Source: Yamagishiella unicocca (lineage: Eukaryota; Chlorophyta; Chlorophyceae; Chlamydomonadales; Volvocaceae). Taken from it: a DNA stretch of 64,000 bases. The notes beneath the pieces were generated by a model, which made no database searches, was not told the origin of the DNA, and saw only the letters and a program-made list of their open reading frames with translations. Location of the stretch: NCBI GenBank assembly GCA_003116995.1, contig BDSL01000104.1, positions 1-64,000 of the forward strand. Reading direction: 5' to 3'. This document shows positions 53,549 through 64,000 of the stretch, piece after piece. Numbering within the stretch: position 1 is the stretch's first letter; each line of letters begins with the position of its first letter. The translations under genes were made by a program, and so were the position numbers.

Positions 53549-55192
53549 GCTGCCAGGGGTGCGTTCGAACGCCTTGTCCGTTGAGGAGTGTCGCCCGGTG
53601 CCAATTTGCGGTACCGCGAAGCCGCTGTCACGTGTTACTCGGGAGCTGTTTCAACCAATGATTGCTGTGCAATACGAGCTTGTGCTCCCTGGTCTACAGC
53701 ACGCAGCGCATCCTGATGGGCTGTGCGTTTACTGGCAGCAATAAGGAGTAAGCTTACACACGAGCCGGCAAGTCAAAGCCCGCACATTTGCACATGACCC
53801 TTCCAGCCCGTCGCAGCCCGGTGGGTTAGCCCACCACGAACATTTCAATTACATCACCTGCGCCCCCCCCCCAAATTTGCTTCCTAGGGGTCGCTGACAC
53901 GCGCGCAGTGCACAAACCCCAGACGTCGCTAGAGCCTCAGCAGCTCAATAGTACTCGACAAATGACATGTCTAGTGCGCAGTAGTGAATATTTCGCCAGC
54001 CATGAGGGGCACATAAAAGTCGAAGTATGTACGCATATTGGCGGCTGTTCCGCCGGTACTTCCATCACAGGCGGCAACCTAACCGGTAATCAGATCAGGT
54101 CTCAGACCCCACAACCACGGTGTGGCCACCCTACCCTACCCGTCTCATGACGTCCTTGAGCCATATGCGGCCCGCTACACATACCCGCCAGCCGTTCCAG
54201 ATGCATGTCGGGATGGAACACAGCGCAGCGACGCCGCATGCAACCCCAAGATCCACCAACGCTGCCTTATCAGTCGCACCAGGAGACGCCGTGCCATGTT
54301 GCGAATCACGAACCTAATATCATCCGCGTCACAGCTGGACGGCCAGGAGAAATCCGGCGCCAAGGGCAAGAAACCGCACGTAAACAACTACAGAGGCGCC
54401 TGCTGCTAATGCCCAGCTGGACCGTACGCAAGTTCGGAGGCGCATACCCATATGGAGAAAGGTCTGCCAAACCATAGCAGGATGCGACACTGCCGGTGCG
54501 TTGACAAACAGGGGCACATCCCGACCCCCAAAAGGCGGCAAACAGCAAGCGAGGGTCATCCTCGCAGCTCTCCGAGTTCCGCCCCGCGCCAACTGCATCA
54601 GCAGGTCCTCCTGACAACTGCAATCCACACATTAGTGGCCCAAGCCCCTGCCCCTCCACGAAGCGACCGCATACGTTGCCCCATGTCTCCAGCCGCCGCA
54701 CGGCGCATCCGCTAGACAATGCCAGTAGCAGTGCAGCTTGTCGCTGCATAGCACCCCTCCTCCACACACGTCAAAATGTTTTAGGCGCCACCCGGGCGAC
54801 AACAGCTGCAGTGTACTCAAGCAAATGCGTGCTCAAACTGCTGCATCCGTTGTTCAAAGGGCCGGACAAACCGGCCATTTGCCAACAGGAACCCATTAAC
54901 CCTGCGTCCAAAACCCACCGCCACGCTGATATAATGCTGCCGCTAGGGTTCATCACGTTCCGTTGTGCGTTAAACCCCGCTGGGCACTATCGCCATTGTC
55001 CATCCGCAAGAATGACACGAAACGCCACCCGCGACGGCCAGCTGCGGACATGCCAAATCAGGCAGGCGCGCGCTACACCCATACTCCCATCACACGCTTA
55101 AATTCTGGATGACGGACGCACACGCGCGATAGCGTCGATCTGGACGGTAGCGGGAGATCCGAGCAGCCGAAGGCCCCATTGTTTAACCGAGC

Positions 55193-58100
55193 TCAGAAGT
55201 CAGCAAACACCATTTCGCACTCCTGCAGCTCCTCCGGCGTCTCCTTGGGGGTCTTGCCTGCAGTTTTCTTCTCGTTTTCAACCATCTCTTTGAGACGCTT
55301 GCTGCTGTCCGCCTCCTTTGGCTTACGTGGAGCGCCCAGCCTGCGGAAAGGACATGGACGCCGTTACAGGCATGCAAAAAAAACGTATATTCAGTAGGAA
55401 GGTCTAAAGCGCGATGAATCTCGCGTATCTCCTATAGCATATCCATTGTGCGTCTGAAGTCAGGCCCTACGTATTTTTTTGGCGCGAAAACATTATGCGG
55501 ACCCAAGCCCACCTGCGCGCCTCCAGTTCCTCCCACGCCAAGTTCTCGAACCATTTGTGGTTCTTGATGTCCGATGCGCGCGCGTTCAGCATACCCAGGC
55601 GCTTCGCGGGTTTGCGTTCCAACAGCCGCGAGATAAGGTCCTGGCGATTGTGCACACGAGAAAACGGTAACTCTGTAAGGTGTAAGGTGTCATAATACGA
55701 TGCGCCCGAAATCCAAGCCATATTGGGCAACCGAGTGCTGTTTTGCAACCCTCTACCAGCCACAAAACTACTCCCTACGTCCGCGAAAGCTGTCAATGTG
55801 CCATACCCTTGAATCCCGCCCCGCCAAACCAAACCCAGTATGGTAAAGGCCCTGGGGCAGTAGCAGCGCTGCGGATTGGGCCACAGCACGCATCTCACCT
55901 TGGCCGGTTGCGACAGGTACGGTGGGTACTTGATCTGATAGTTCTCGTCCACAATGCGTCGCATGACCACCATGGGGTCATCAGTCTTCGGCGTGCTGAA
56001 GGGCTGGCGGCCCGTCAGCAGCACGTACATGAGCACGCCCAGGCCCCACCTGCATCCGGCAAGTCGGACAGCTCAGTGCGGATGAGCCAGCAGCCGTACT
56101 CACAGACACAGGGTGCGTTGCGTAGCAGGTCAGGACATCCGTGTGCGTTGCGTCATAGCCAATCATCATCAAAGCCCACCACGTGCAACTGCCCGAGTAA
56201 GGCACAACGTCCGCGCGTGATTGCAAGCCGACTGGCCGTTCAGCAGGGCACGCAACGGATGCAGTAGGCACGCGGTTGAGCCCCCAGCCGGCGGCGAATC
56301 CCGCCTCCCTGCGCGCACCAGTCGACGCTGTAGTTGTAACCGTGCGCAAGGACGTTCTCCGGAGCCACGTAGCCCGGGGTGCCGCAAAAGGTGTAGGTCC
56401 TGTTACCATTCTCCAGGACCTGAACGCGGAACACGGGTTGTCCAACGCAAAGACGGAAGGAAACACTTGAGGCCAAAACCCTAGGTTAAACCGGGTCCGT
56501 GGCCCCCGCTCAAGTTCTTGTGACACCAGAAGCCGCAGCGTATCCCATGCCGCGCACACGCACGACATCCAAAGGAGTAACCCTTGCCGGACACAAGGTT
56601 GCACTAACCTTCGCGAAGCCAAAGTCACCCAGCTTCACGTAGCCGCCGCCATCGATGAACACGTTCTCCGGCTTCAGGTCGCGGTAGACGATGTTGTTGT
56701 TGTGCAGGTACTCGAGCGCGAGCACGATGGAGCCGATGTAGAATTTGGCGAGGTCCTCGCCCATGCCTTGAAGCATCTTCACCTTGGGCGCCAGGCAGCC
56801 TATCCGCCACGTGCCCTGCGGCACGCGGCGCTTGATCACCTTGGCCTCCGCCACCAGCACGTCCATCAGATCGCCACCAGGCATCAGGTCGAACAAGAAG
56901 TATAGGTGATACTTGTCCTGCGGGCGCAACACAACTGCTGTTATACATCACTCGGGTCATAAACATAACTCAAGTGGTATGCTCGGTGTGCTCATGCCGA
57001 GGTTCTCAGGCTGGAAACTTCGAGAGCCCCTGACAGAGGCACGTGGCTTGGGCCAGCAAGCCAGCAATGAGCCCCAGTGACAGCGACCAGTTCGTGTACT
57101 GAGACTCGCCTGGAATGACGCGTACTGGCGAATGCAGAAAGGGTGAGCCACGTTTTTGGTGATGGCCTGCTCACAGAAGACGTGCTCCGGACACTGCACC
57201 ACGGCCGACTTGCGCATGCGCTTGAGCGCGTAGGACCGCCCCGTCGACTCCTCTGCAAGGCGAAGGGGAAACGCCAAGTGAAGTTATACCTTCGGGCAAG
57301 GATGGCCGGCGTGCCGAAATCAGCGTGTGACCTACAAGGGCCTGAATCCATGGTCGCAAGCCGTTCTGGAACGCAAGCGACGTGGAAGTGCATCCTGACC
57401 GGCATACTTCCAGCCGGCTGTCAACAAGTCCATTCCGCACTGCGGTGATTTGCCTATCGGTCACGGACAAGATGCATCCCCGATTGTTTGATGGGCGAAA
57501 GTGGCCGTTGACGAGAGCAAGCGATGCCACAATAACGGGGGGGAATACACGACGGGCACAACGAAACCGCGAGCGCTACCCTGCACAACTTACCGGTCAC
57601 GATGGATACTCTGCTGAAAGCACCGCCTCCGAGTACCGTGCCCTCCGTGAGAACCAGCGTGTTGGTTTCCTTGCCTGATGCCCCAGGGTCCAGCCCCTCT
57701 GCGACGACGACACCACGTAGGGCACATTCAGGACACAGGCAACTAACGGACATCTCCATGCAGAATGTTAAAACTACGCTGATGCGATATTAGGCCGTTG
57801 GCGGATCACGCATATGTTTTGTGAAGTTGAGTATTTTCGAGACACAAGCCAGAAGGCAGCCTATCAACAGCTTCGGGTCACCCCTGAAAGCGGAGCACAT
57901 CGCCCACTTGAGAAGTCTCCCGCCGCGCCGTTACGCCGTGTGGCACCTACCGAGCTTGGTGCCACCCTTGCGCAGCTCCAGCACCTCGTCCAGGTGCCCG
58001 CGCGCCCGCACCACCTCCCAGGTGTCGCCGTTCCGCCCCTTCTTTTTCCGTTTAATGAGCACCTCCGCAGGTGGCCGGTGCACATTCGATCCACGAGGTT

Positions 58101-59965
58101 GGAGCTTGGCCATCTTCTGCGCCACCACCTGGTTGGACTTCTCACGGGCCATCAGCTGCTCCAGCGGACCAAGAATCTCCTGGAAAGTCTCACGCTTCAG
58201 CGTCAAGCAAATGAGCTTCGTGTATGCCTCCACGGTTGCCATCCTGCATGCGTGGATCGGAGCGAGTTGCCGCTCAGCTTAAGCCTAACCGCTACTCGGT
58301 TGGCGACATGCACGACGCTCCTCTACCTAAAGCCATGGAGGCCTCCCGTGTGAGGAATACCCCAGCGGCGCCTCCCAAACCCGATAATTAATGACACGCG
58401 GTGAATTATGTAGTTGGTCTGTGTGCGCTGCAAGGAGAAGCAGGATACCCAGTAGCGCAGGACGCCATAGTAGGCCAACCGCTTTTCCAGGAATGCACCC
58501 AGTCCCATTCCAGAGTTAGGGAAGTAACGGTTCCCCGAACACCCACGGTATGCGCTTCGGGGTTTTCCTTTGCTACGTCGTTGACTCTTTAGGCGCATAC
58601 ACTCCACATATTTCTCCAAAGGCCAAGAGAGCCCAAAGCACCTCACGATGCCCCATTTGATGGAGTACTACGTGTCGCATGCCGGTTCCCCGTGAAGCAG
58701 CTGTGATATATCACCCGTCACGGGCATTCGGAGACGAAATAGGCGCAGCTCGGGTAGTACCTCCAGGTGTACATGGCGAGAGTGCGATTGCTGTCGGCAA
58801 TGGGCCCCAGCTCCGAGGGGACATGGCTCAGCACTTCAGTGCGGGCCTTTTACCGATGTATCCTGTCATTTACGATTTGCTGTCCAAGAAGTGACACCCA
58901 ACACAGCTGGTGCGGAGGGTACCCCACTGTGAGAAAGCCATCCACCTGACGGTGTGGCAATGCCCTCACCTGGGCTCATCCTTCAGCAAGGCACGCTCGC
59001 CGAAGAAGTCTGCCTTGAAGAGGTGGTTCACCTTCCGCTGCCCGCCCGCCGTGTTTTGGTACACGATAGCCTCACCCTCCTTGACGATGTAGAATAGGTC
59101 ACCCTTATCGCCTTCGATGATAACCTTTTGCCCCGCCTGGTATGTCACCTCCTCGAATGCATCCACCAAGCGGATGCGCTCCTCGCGCGACAAGTTGGCT
59201 AGAATGGGCACGCTATTCAAGAACAGCTCGACCTGGGAGACTTGCGTCTCTTGAAGTTCCCTCACAAAGAACCTGTTAGCAGTGAGATACATCCGCTGTC
59301 AGGCGTCACACAGGGCGTCAAGTTATAGGTACGCATGTCGCCCCAACGCACCTGAACACCTGGCGGTCCAGGGCCCAGACAACCGCGTCCATAGTGGCTG
59401 CCACAGTAGCAGTGCGCGGGCTGTCATACATCAGAGAGATTTCGCCAAAGCAGTCGCCCCGCTCCTTGATGTTCACGCGCACATTTTGTCCCTGGCGCTT
59501 TTGCAGCACCTGCAGAAGGCCGCTTGCCCGTGTTAGGGTCAGACCTGGCTGAATCTGGAATGTCATTTCGCACCTCGAACTTGCCGCTCTTCACCACGTA
59601 AAGTTCGGCCGCAGCGAGGCCGGTGTCACCCTCTTTGATTAGAATGTCACCGGCCGGGACCGTGCGTTCATACATTTCCGACACGATCTTCCGCTGGAGC
59701 TGTGGGTCCAGCCTGGTGAACAGCAAAAGCCGTCCCAGGGCATTCTGCAAGGACAGGCCGGTCAAGGCCACGCTGCTTATGAGCTGGTCAAGGAACGAGA
59801 AGCTGCACTCCAGCGCACCTCAATAAATGCATATTCCTCCGGCTGCGACTTGACAGCGTTGGGTGGAAGCTTTGGCAGCGTTGCCTTGCCCTTCACCGCT
59901 CCTCCGGTAATGGCAATGGCACGGCCTGTCGTTGCGACATCGCCCTTGCCCTGCGCGTTTCCCAT
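55193..59965 (-). CDS. Cyclic-nucleotide-dependent protein kinase, PKG type (AGC kinase)
   Basis: Twelve minus-strand exons: 59965-59819, 59807-59574, 59509-59352, 59272-58970, 58243-57951, 57698-57594, 57252-57110, 56917-56609, 56419-56319, 56049-55899, 55640-55513, 55340-55193. About 739 residues if exons 1 and 2 are joined. The start MGNAQGKG is a likely N-myristoylation site. Two cyclic-nucleotide-binding domains follow, with cassettes [18 protein letters not shown] and [18 protein letters not shown]. The kinase domain has GGGAFS, YALK (Lys about 424), YRDLKPEN (Asp 541), [18 protein letters not shown], and the AGC tail ending CEMVFADF. A 25-residue insert sits between LVAEAKV and GMGEDLAKF. 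The frame shifts between exons 1 and 2: only 11 bp separate GAG (59819) from TGC (59807), too short for an intron, so a 1-bp indel or assembly error is likely. Exon 7 ends in a GC donor (CAG|GCGAGT). Confidence 0.9.
57108..57109 (-). other. GC-AG splice donor (PKG intron 7)
   Basis: Exon 7 ends at FQ and exon 8 begins [10 protein letters not shown], both phase 0. At that junction the sequence is CAG|GCGAGT. Nearby GT dinucleotides would break phase, so a GC-AG intron is the simplest reading. Confidence 0.75.
59808..59818 (-). other. Apparent frameshift site in the PKG gene
   Basis: Reading on from exon 1 gives [11 protein letters not shown] and then a stop. The domain-consistent frame ([17 protein letters not shown]) starts one frame away. 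Alternatively an intron could use an earlier GTGAAG donor at about 59897 and remove part of the N terminus. Confidence 0.6.
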
Positions 59966-61574
59966 GGCCCCCGCTTTGCTGCTCTCCTCAGGTCTGCTAA
60001 AAAAACGTGCTGGGCTCAGGGCCGCGCCCGCCTCCCTCGCAGGCTGAGGAGCGCCAACGGCGCGACGGCCGGGCCAGGCCCTGGCTCAACCCAAAGCCGT
60101 TGAAAGTGGTCGGTCCAGAGGCTAGAAGCGCGTGGGGAGGCGTCCTGGCTGGCCCTATTCGAAGTACGGTTTCAAGGGGAAGGTCAAGTGTCCGCCCTTT
60201 AGCAAAGGTAAGGTGCAGGAGTGATTGGATCTATATTATATAGCGTTTAAGTGTATATGTTATGACTTAACAGCTAGGTCAGCCATTATTTTGGCTGGAT
60301 TGTTCGGGTTATGTCCTGCAGAGACGTGGGGACTGCACGGACAGTCAGGTGGTAGCTCCATACCATTATAACATGGTGAAACTGAATATCGTACCCACAT
60401 AATAATCGGTGAGTTCACCTCAACGCAACAAGCCAGCTGCTGCTTCCGGATGGGCTTAGGACATAAGCGCTTCCTGCATAGTGAGACCGCAACCAGACAG
60501 CACCCGGCACCAACATGCAACATGCGTAACGACTGCTAGAGCGTAAATGACCATGTTTTTTAGGGGAAATTTAGCGCTCAGTTCTGTCTCGCAGGCAAGC
60601 GAGACTGCGTTTAGGGCGCGCTTAATAGTTGATAGCACATGTGGGCCACTTCTAGACTCTGAAAGTGCACGAGCTCCTCGATAACTATGCTCATGTGCCT
60701 CCAATTTCTGCTGCTGCTGCTCTGGAGTGCCGAGTATGAAACGCCTGGAAGAGTATCCGTATACCCTGAGCCGTGTGCGGCTGCACGTTTCCCTGCAGCG
60801 ACGAGCTTAATCACCAAACAGGGAGAGGTAAGGCAAAATGCCAAGCCAGTAAACAGTCATCTGCTCGGTAAATCCAGCACTTTTGCTGTAAGAGCACGTG
60901 TGGCACCCTTGCCACAAACAGTACGGCACCCAGGCTGCACGGCAGTAACACTCCATGGCCGCGCTGCATGAGGGTCGGGCCTGGAGCTTAGGAAGTGGCC
61001 CAGATCAGGCTATGGCGCGAATGCCGCGATGCATATGTTGCCGCACAGAGATATACTCGTCTTTCCCATGTGGACTTCACACATCTGAAGCTGATTGAGC
61101 TGGCGGGACGGAGCGGACGTCGGCGGGCCCACGATCCTCCCCACCCACGGGTCCGTTGCTGTGACATTCAGGGGCATATATAGGCGTTCGCGAGTTACAA
61201 TTGATGCCGCAACCGTGAAGCCCGTAACGTCGGCCGCGTGTGGCAAAGGCGCACAGCGCGCGCGGCGGGGCGTGCGGGTTGTTGGCCCTTGGCCCCTAAC
61301 CCACAATGGGGCAGCAAACTTTGGTTACCCCAGGCCTCCTGTTTTGCGCCCCGCGCGCCGCTTCCGATGCCACTGCTGCCTACCCCCACAAGGCCAGCCA
61401 AACAAGCAAGGCGCTCTCCGCTACCTCCGGGACTGCAGGACGCCTCGATGCATGACACGCATGCACGCACCAGCATCCAGTACACACGCCGGTCGTCGTG
61501 GTGGCGGTGCCTCACCACATCAGGTCCTACCTGTGGCACTGCCGGGCCCCAAACCAGCCTGCTCTCGCCACAGC
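59966..61574. other. Intergenic region between PKG 5' end and the RbfA-like gene
   Basis: It includes the PKG 5' untranslated region and promoter and the 3' flank of the minus-strand gene at 61575. AT-rich patches occur at 60220-60420. No supported gene; frames at 61095-61813 overlap the RbfA-like frame antisense and look like shadows. Confidence 0.55.
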
Positions 61575-62867
61575 TCACTCGCCGTCTTGCCCGCTCGGCC
61601 AATCCTTCCGGCCGCGTTCTCGATCCCACCTGCCTGCCTGCCCCCGCCTCGGGTAGTGCCGCGGCCGCAACCGGTGCTCCAGAAGCGCGATCGATGCATC
61701 CACGTCCAACCCCTCGCCCGTGTCCACTCCAACACCCGAGTCATCCACTGGACGCACTGACTCGCTCTGCACGTCGCCTCTCCAATCAGCCGCGAAGTCA
61801 GCTTCCCCTCTAGTCCCCTCCTCATCACTAACCCTGCCTGCGCCACCCCTACCAGCAACCCTACCAGCACCTGTCTCATGATCTGCGTCGCCGCTGTCGC
61901 GCTCCTTGCGCCGCGGGCCTCCGCGTTCACCAGCACCGCCGCTCTGCGCCCTAACACTGTCACCCAGTCCCTGATCCTTCCTCTCTCGTGCCATGTCCTC
62001 CATCAACGCGACTGCCAGCTGCGCCTCTCCATCAAGCGCCGCATGTCGCCAGTCCAGGGAAGGTACGACCGGGGCCCCCAGCGCCTTCGCCAGCCTGCTG
62101 CGTACACGGCTGCCGTGCCGCCCAAGCGCCGCGCGGCAGGCGTCAGTCAGACGCGGTGGCTGTCGACGGCAGTCCCATAGCACGGCTGCTTGGCGGCGGT
62201 CGGCTGACATCCGTACGGCATGAATGACGAGGCCGTACGGTTCCACCAAGGATGCGCGCAGCTGGATGTCGTCATGCAGTACGGTGACCAGGGTGCGCTC
62301 CACCCTGCGATGCCGGCGAAACTCGTTTTGTTGAACCCGAAGAAAACGCTGCCCCCGGGGGCTCCTCGACGGGGCATGGGGGTCGACGCTGAATGCCGAG
62401 GAGGAACACGATGCCTGGGCTAAGCGTGCCAAGCTATACGCTCGACATTGCACCGAGTGTGCGAGACCCCCGCAGTGGTGTTTGTCCAGGAATGAGTTCG
62501 TGATGTGGTGTGTGCTTAGGGGCAGCCTATGTGGATGTGGAGAGGCGGAGCGGAGTGCACGGTCGGCCTCTGATGGTGGCCTACACGCGTAGCGCTCCGA
62601 ACAGCGATTCCATGTGTGACTGTGAGGACGCAACGGTACGCCAACATAAACCCGGTTACGACGCCCAACCCTGCCATGGACGAGATACACACCTGGCAGC
62701 AAAAATGCGCTGCGCGCGGCTTTGCGGGTACAGCCGGTCAGCATGATCCCAGTCCACGTCTCCAAGGCTGTCGCGCATCGGCTGGCGCTGTTGCCGTGGT
62801 GCACCGTATTGCACAGGGGAACCGCTCGCGCCGATTGCAGTCGACAGGCTCCTCCAGGTATGTGCAT
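61575..62867 (-). CDS. Possible RbfA-like ribosome-binding factor with long acidic tail
   Basis: A 430-codon minus-strand frame. Residues about 180-305 (EFRRHRRVERTLVTVLHDD, VIHAVRMSADRRQAAVLWD, LTDACRAALGRHGSRVRSRL, ALGAPVVPSLDWRHAA) follow the strand-helix pattern of RbfA: a VxxVxxSxDxxxAxVxW strand, a helix carrying Arg residues, then a short strand before the acidic end. RbfA-family proteins assist maturation of the small ribosomal subunit, usually in plastids or mitochondria in eukaryotes. The C-terminal 120 residues are Gly/Arg/Asp-rich and low complexity. The N-terminal 150 residues are not convincing and may include intron or untranslated sequence. The assignment rests on pattern only. 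Confidence 0.45.
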   Translation of the reverse strand: MHIPGGACRLQSARAVPLCNTVHHGNSASRCATALETWTGIMLTGCTRKAARSAFLLPGVYLVHGRVGRRNRVYVGVPLRPHSHTWNRCSERYACRPPSEADRALRSASPHPHRLPLSTHHITNSFLDKHHCGGLAHSVQCRAYSLARLAQASCSSSAFSVDPHAPSRSPRGQRFLRVQQNEFRRHRRVERTLVTVLHDDIQLRASLVEPYGLVIHAVRMSADRRQAAVLWDCRRQPPRLTDACRAALGRHGSRVRSRLAKALGAPVVPSLDWRHAALDGEAQLAVALMEDMARERKDQGLGDSVRAQSGGAGERGGPRRKERDSGDADHETGAGRVAGRGGAGRVSDEEGTRGEADFAADWRGDVQSESVRPVDDSGVGVDTGEGLDVDASIALLEHRLRPRHYPRRGQAGRWDRERGRKDWPSGQDGE

Positions 62868-63273
62868 GGTGCATGGGCACAGTTGATATCGTGTCCATCA
62901 GGCTGGTTGCACATACAGCGGCAAAGCCCAACGCAGCTGGCTGCGACATGGAAAGCAGAAGCCTTGCGAGTGCAGGAGCACGGGCCATTTCACTCGCTAT
63001 TTGGTACAAATTGTTTACAAAGCGTCTGATGCAATGTTCGCGAGCACTTTAATCTGACGTGCGCGCGCCCACTCGTACGACAAGCTGTCTCAAGTACAAG
63101 TGCACTATGGGAATGCAGCTAGTCATTGGAAACGCTACTGCTCAGTAGCCTCTACATACGATAACAATCACATTCAAATCCACAGAGCCTGCTTCCAAAC
63201 CGTTATCCTTGAGGACAGTCGGCGCGCGAGTTTCTGCGTGGGATTAGATTAGGCGAATTGTACACCCCATAAA
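62868..63273. other. Intergenic region between divergent genes
   Basis: 406 bp between the RbfA-like frame and the gene starting at 63274, AT-richer than the flanks; probably a shared promoter region. Confidence 0.5.
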
Positions 63274-63855
63274 ATGGATTCTCAGAATCCTTTCACTACA
63301 CCTGAGAACCACGACCACGACCATGAAGAGTCACAGGAGGTCGTGGCGGAACGGCTCATCGCGGACGCAGGACAGAGTCAGGCAATGTACAACTACAGCC
63401 AAAAGGTGGGGTTGTGCATAGATGCGGCGCTCGGAGGAATGCCTGGGTCACTCAAAAACGGAGGGCCTAACGGTCCAAGTCACACACACACACCCCTGCC
63501 CAGGTTCTGGAGCAGAAAGAGCGTGAGCTCATGGAGTGAGTAGGGGAATGGGCTTACACAGTCAGCTGGTATGCGTGAGGGTGCTGATTTGGGTTGATGA
63601 GGCCACCTTACCCGCAGTTGCTGCCCCTGCTACTTCCTCCACCCGCGGTTGCTGCTACACCTCACTCCCAACAGGAGCATCGCCATGAATTACGGGCGCA
63701 TCCGTGAGGTGGAGCGGGAGCTGGGCAACCTGCAGCTGCAGCTTAAGCTAACATCGGGCCCCAAGAAGCACGCCCTGGAAATGCTCCGAAAGAAAATTGA
63801 GACGCAGAACGAAAAGGTCGTTTACATCCGGTCCAAGCACACGGCGGCCAAGGCG
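63274..63855 (+). CDS. 5' part of an unrecognised coiled-coil protein (runs off the window)
   Basis: Three exons in phase (63274-63405, 63504-63535, 63675-63855), followed by a GTGGGT donor, give the first 115 residues. It starts MDSQNPFTTPENHDHDHEES and becomes a continuous amphipathic helix (VLEQKERELMESIAMNYGR, IREVERELGNLQLQLKLTS, KKHALEMLRKKIETQNEKVV). The regular heptads and lack of Pro or Gly indicate a coiled coil. The rest lies beyond 64000. I do not recognise the family. Confidence 0.7.
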
Positions 63856-64000
63856 GTGGGTTGGGATTGGGTGGGTTTTGTCGGGGTAAGGTTGGCCAAC
63901 CTCACGCGAATTCAGGGTTTAGCCCGACAGACGGCCGTGGCGATGAAAGGCAACATGCTTGCTGCGCCCACTTTCCGTACGACGTGCGCGTCGCGTCTCA

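Larger units (their letters stand above)
52222..55192. other. 3-kb intergenic region with possible decayed ORFs
   Basis: It contains the PKG 3' flank and two long minus-strand frames (52721-53548 and 54306-54767) that I cannot assign. It is otherwise without supported genes. Confidence 0.5.

Overview
This window is nuclear DNA of a GC-rich green alga, most likely a volvocine or other chlamydomonadalean species. The evidence is intron-dense genes with short GT-AG introns, TGTAA-type poly(A) signals, long GC microsatellite introns, a plastid bestrophin-like channel, a PHT4-type transporter and a DIRS/Kangaroo-like tyrosine-recombinase retrotransposon. I cannot name the species from sequence alone.

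Layout. 1-8386: a DIRS-like element organised as a giant inverted repeat (arms about 1-2612 and 5738-8386). Its centre holds the 5' half of the RT ORF and about 35 tandem hairpin-forming minisatellite units. 8430-9175: a 265-bp-armed foldback palindrome whose loop carries a 183-bp copy of DIRS sequence. 9384-17037 (+): GRAM-VASt lipid-transfer-like membrane protein. 19227-21794 (+): proteasome ubiquitin receptor RPN10. 22976-26209 (+): PHT4/SLC17-type anion transporter. 29479-30988 (-): TRAPP subunit TRAPPC6/Trs33. 31462-34637 (+): an unusual fusion of a VHL beta domain with a bifunctional nuclease (BFN/DUF151) domain, behind a Tat-like organelle signal. 36465-38897 (+): bestrophin-like channel. 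42229-48035 (-): ClpX, probably mitochondrial. 49567-about 52221 (+): unrecognised low-complexity gene. 55193-59965 (-): cyclic-nucleotide-dependent AGC kinase (PKG type). 61575-62867 (-): possible RbfA-like protein. 63274-63855 (+): 5' part of a coiled-coil gene running off the edge.

The genes are ordinary eukaryotic neighbours and do not form an operon or an obvious shared pathway. Exon models were built by hand from GT-AG (one GC-AG) boundaries with phase checking: GRAM-VASt, RPN10, PHT4, TRAPPC6, VHL-BFN, BST and ClpX each give one continuous frame. PKG is continuous except at one suspect site near 59808-59818.

The two most novel signals are (i) short related sequences that recur inside introns of several unrelated genes, in both orientations and often next to splice sites, which looks like an introner-like family; and (ii) the VHL-BFN fusion, which keeps the residues of the VHL hydroxyproline pocket.
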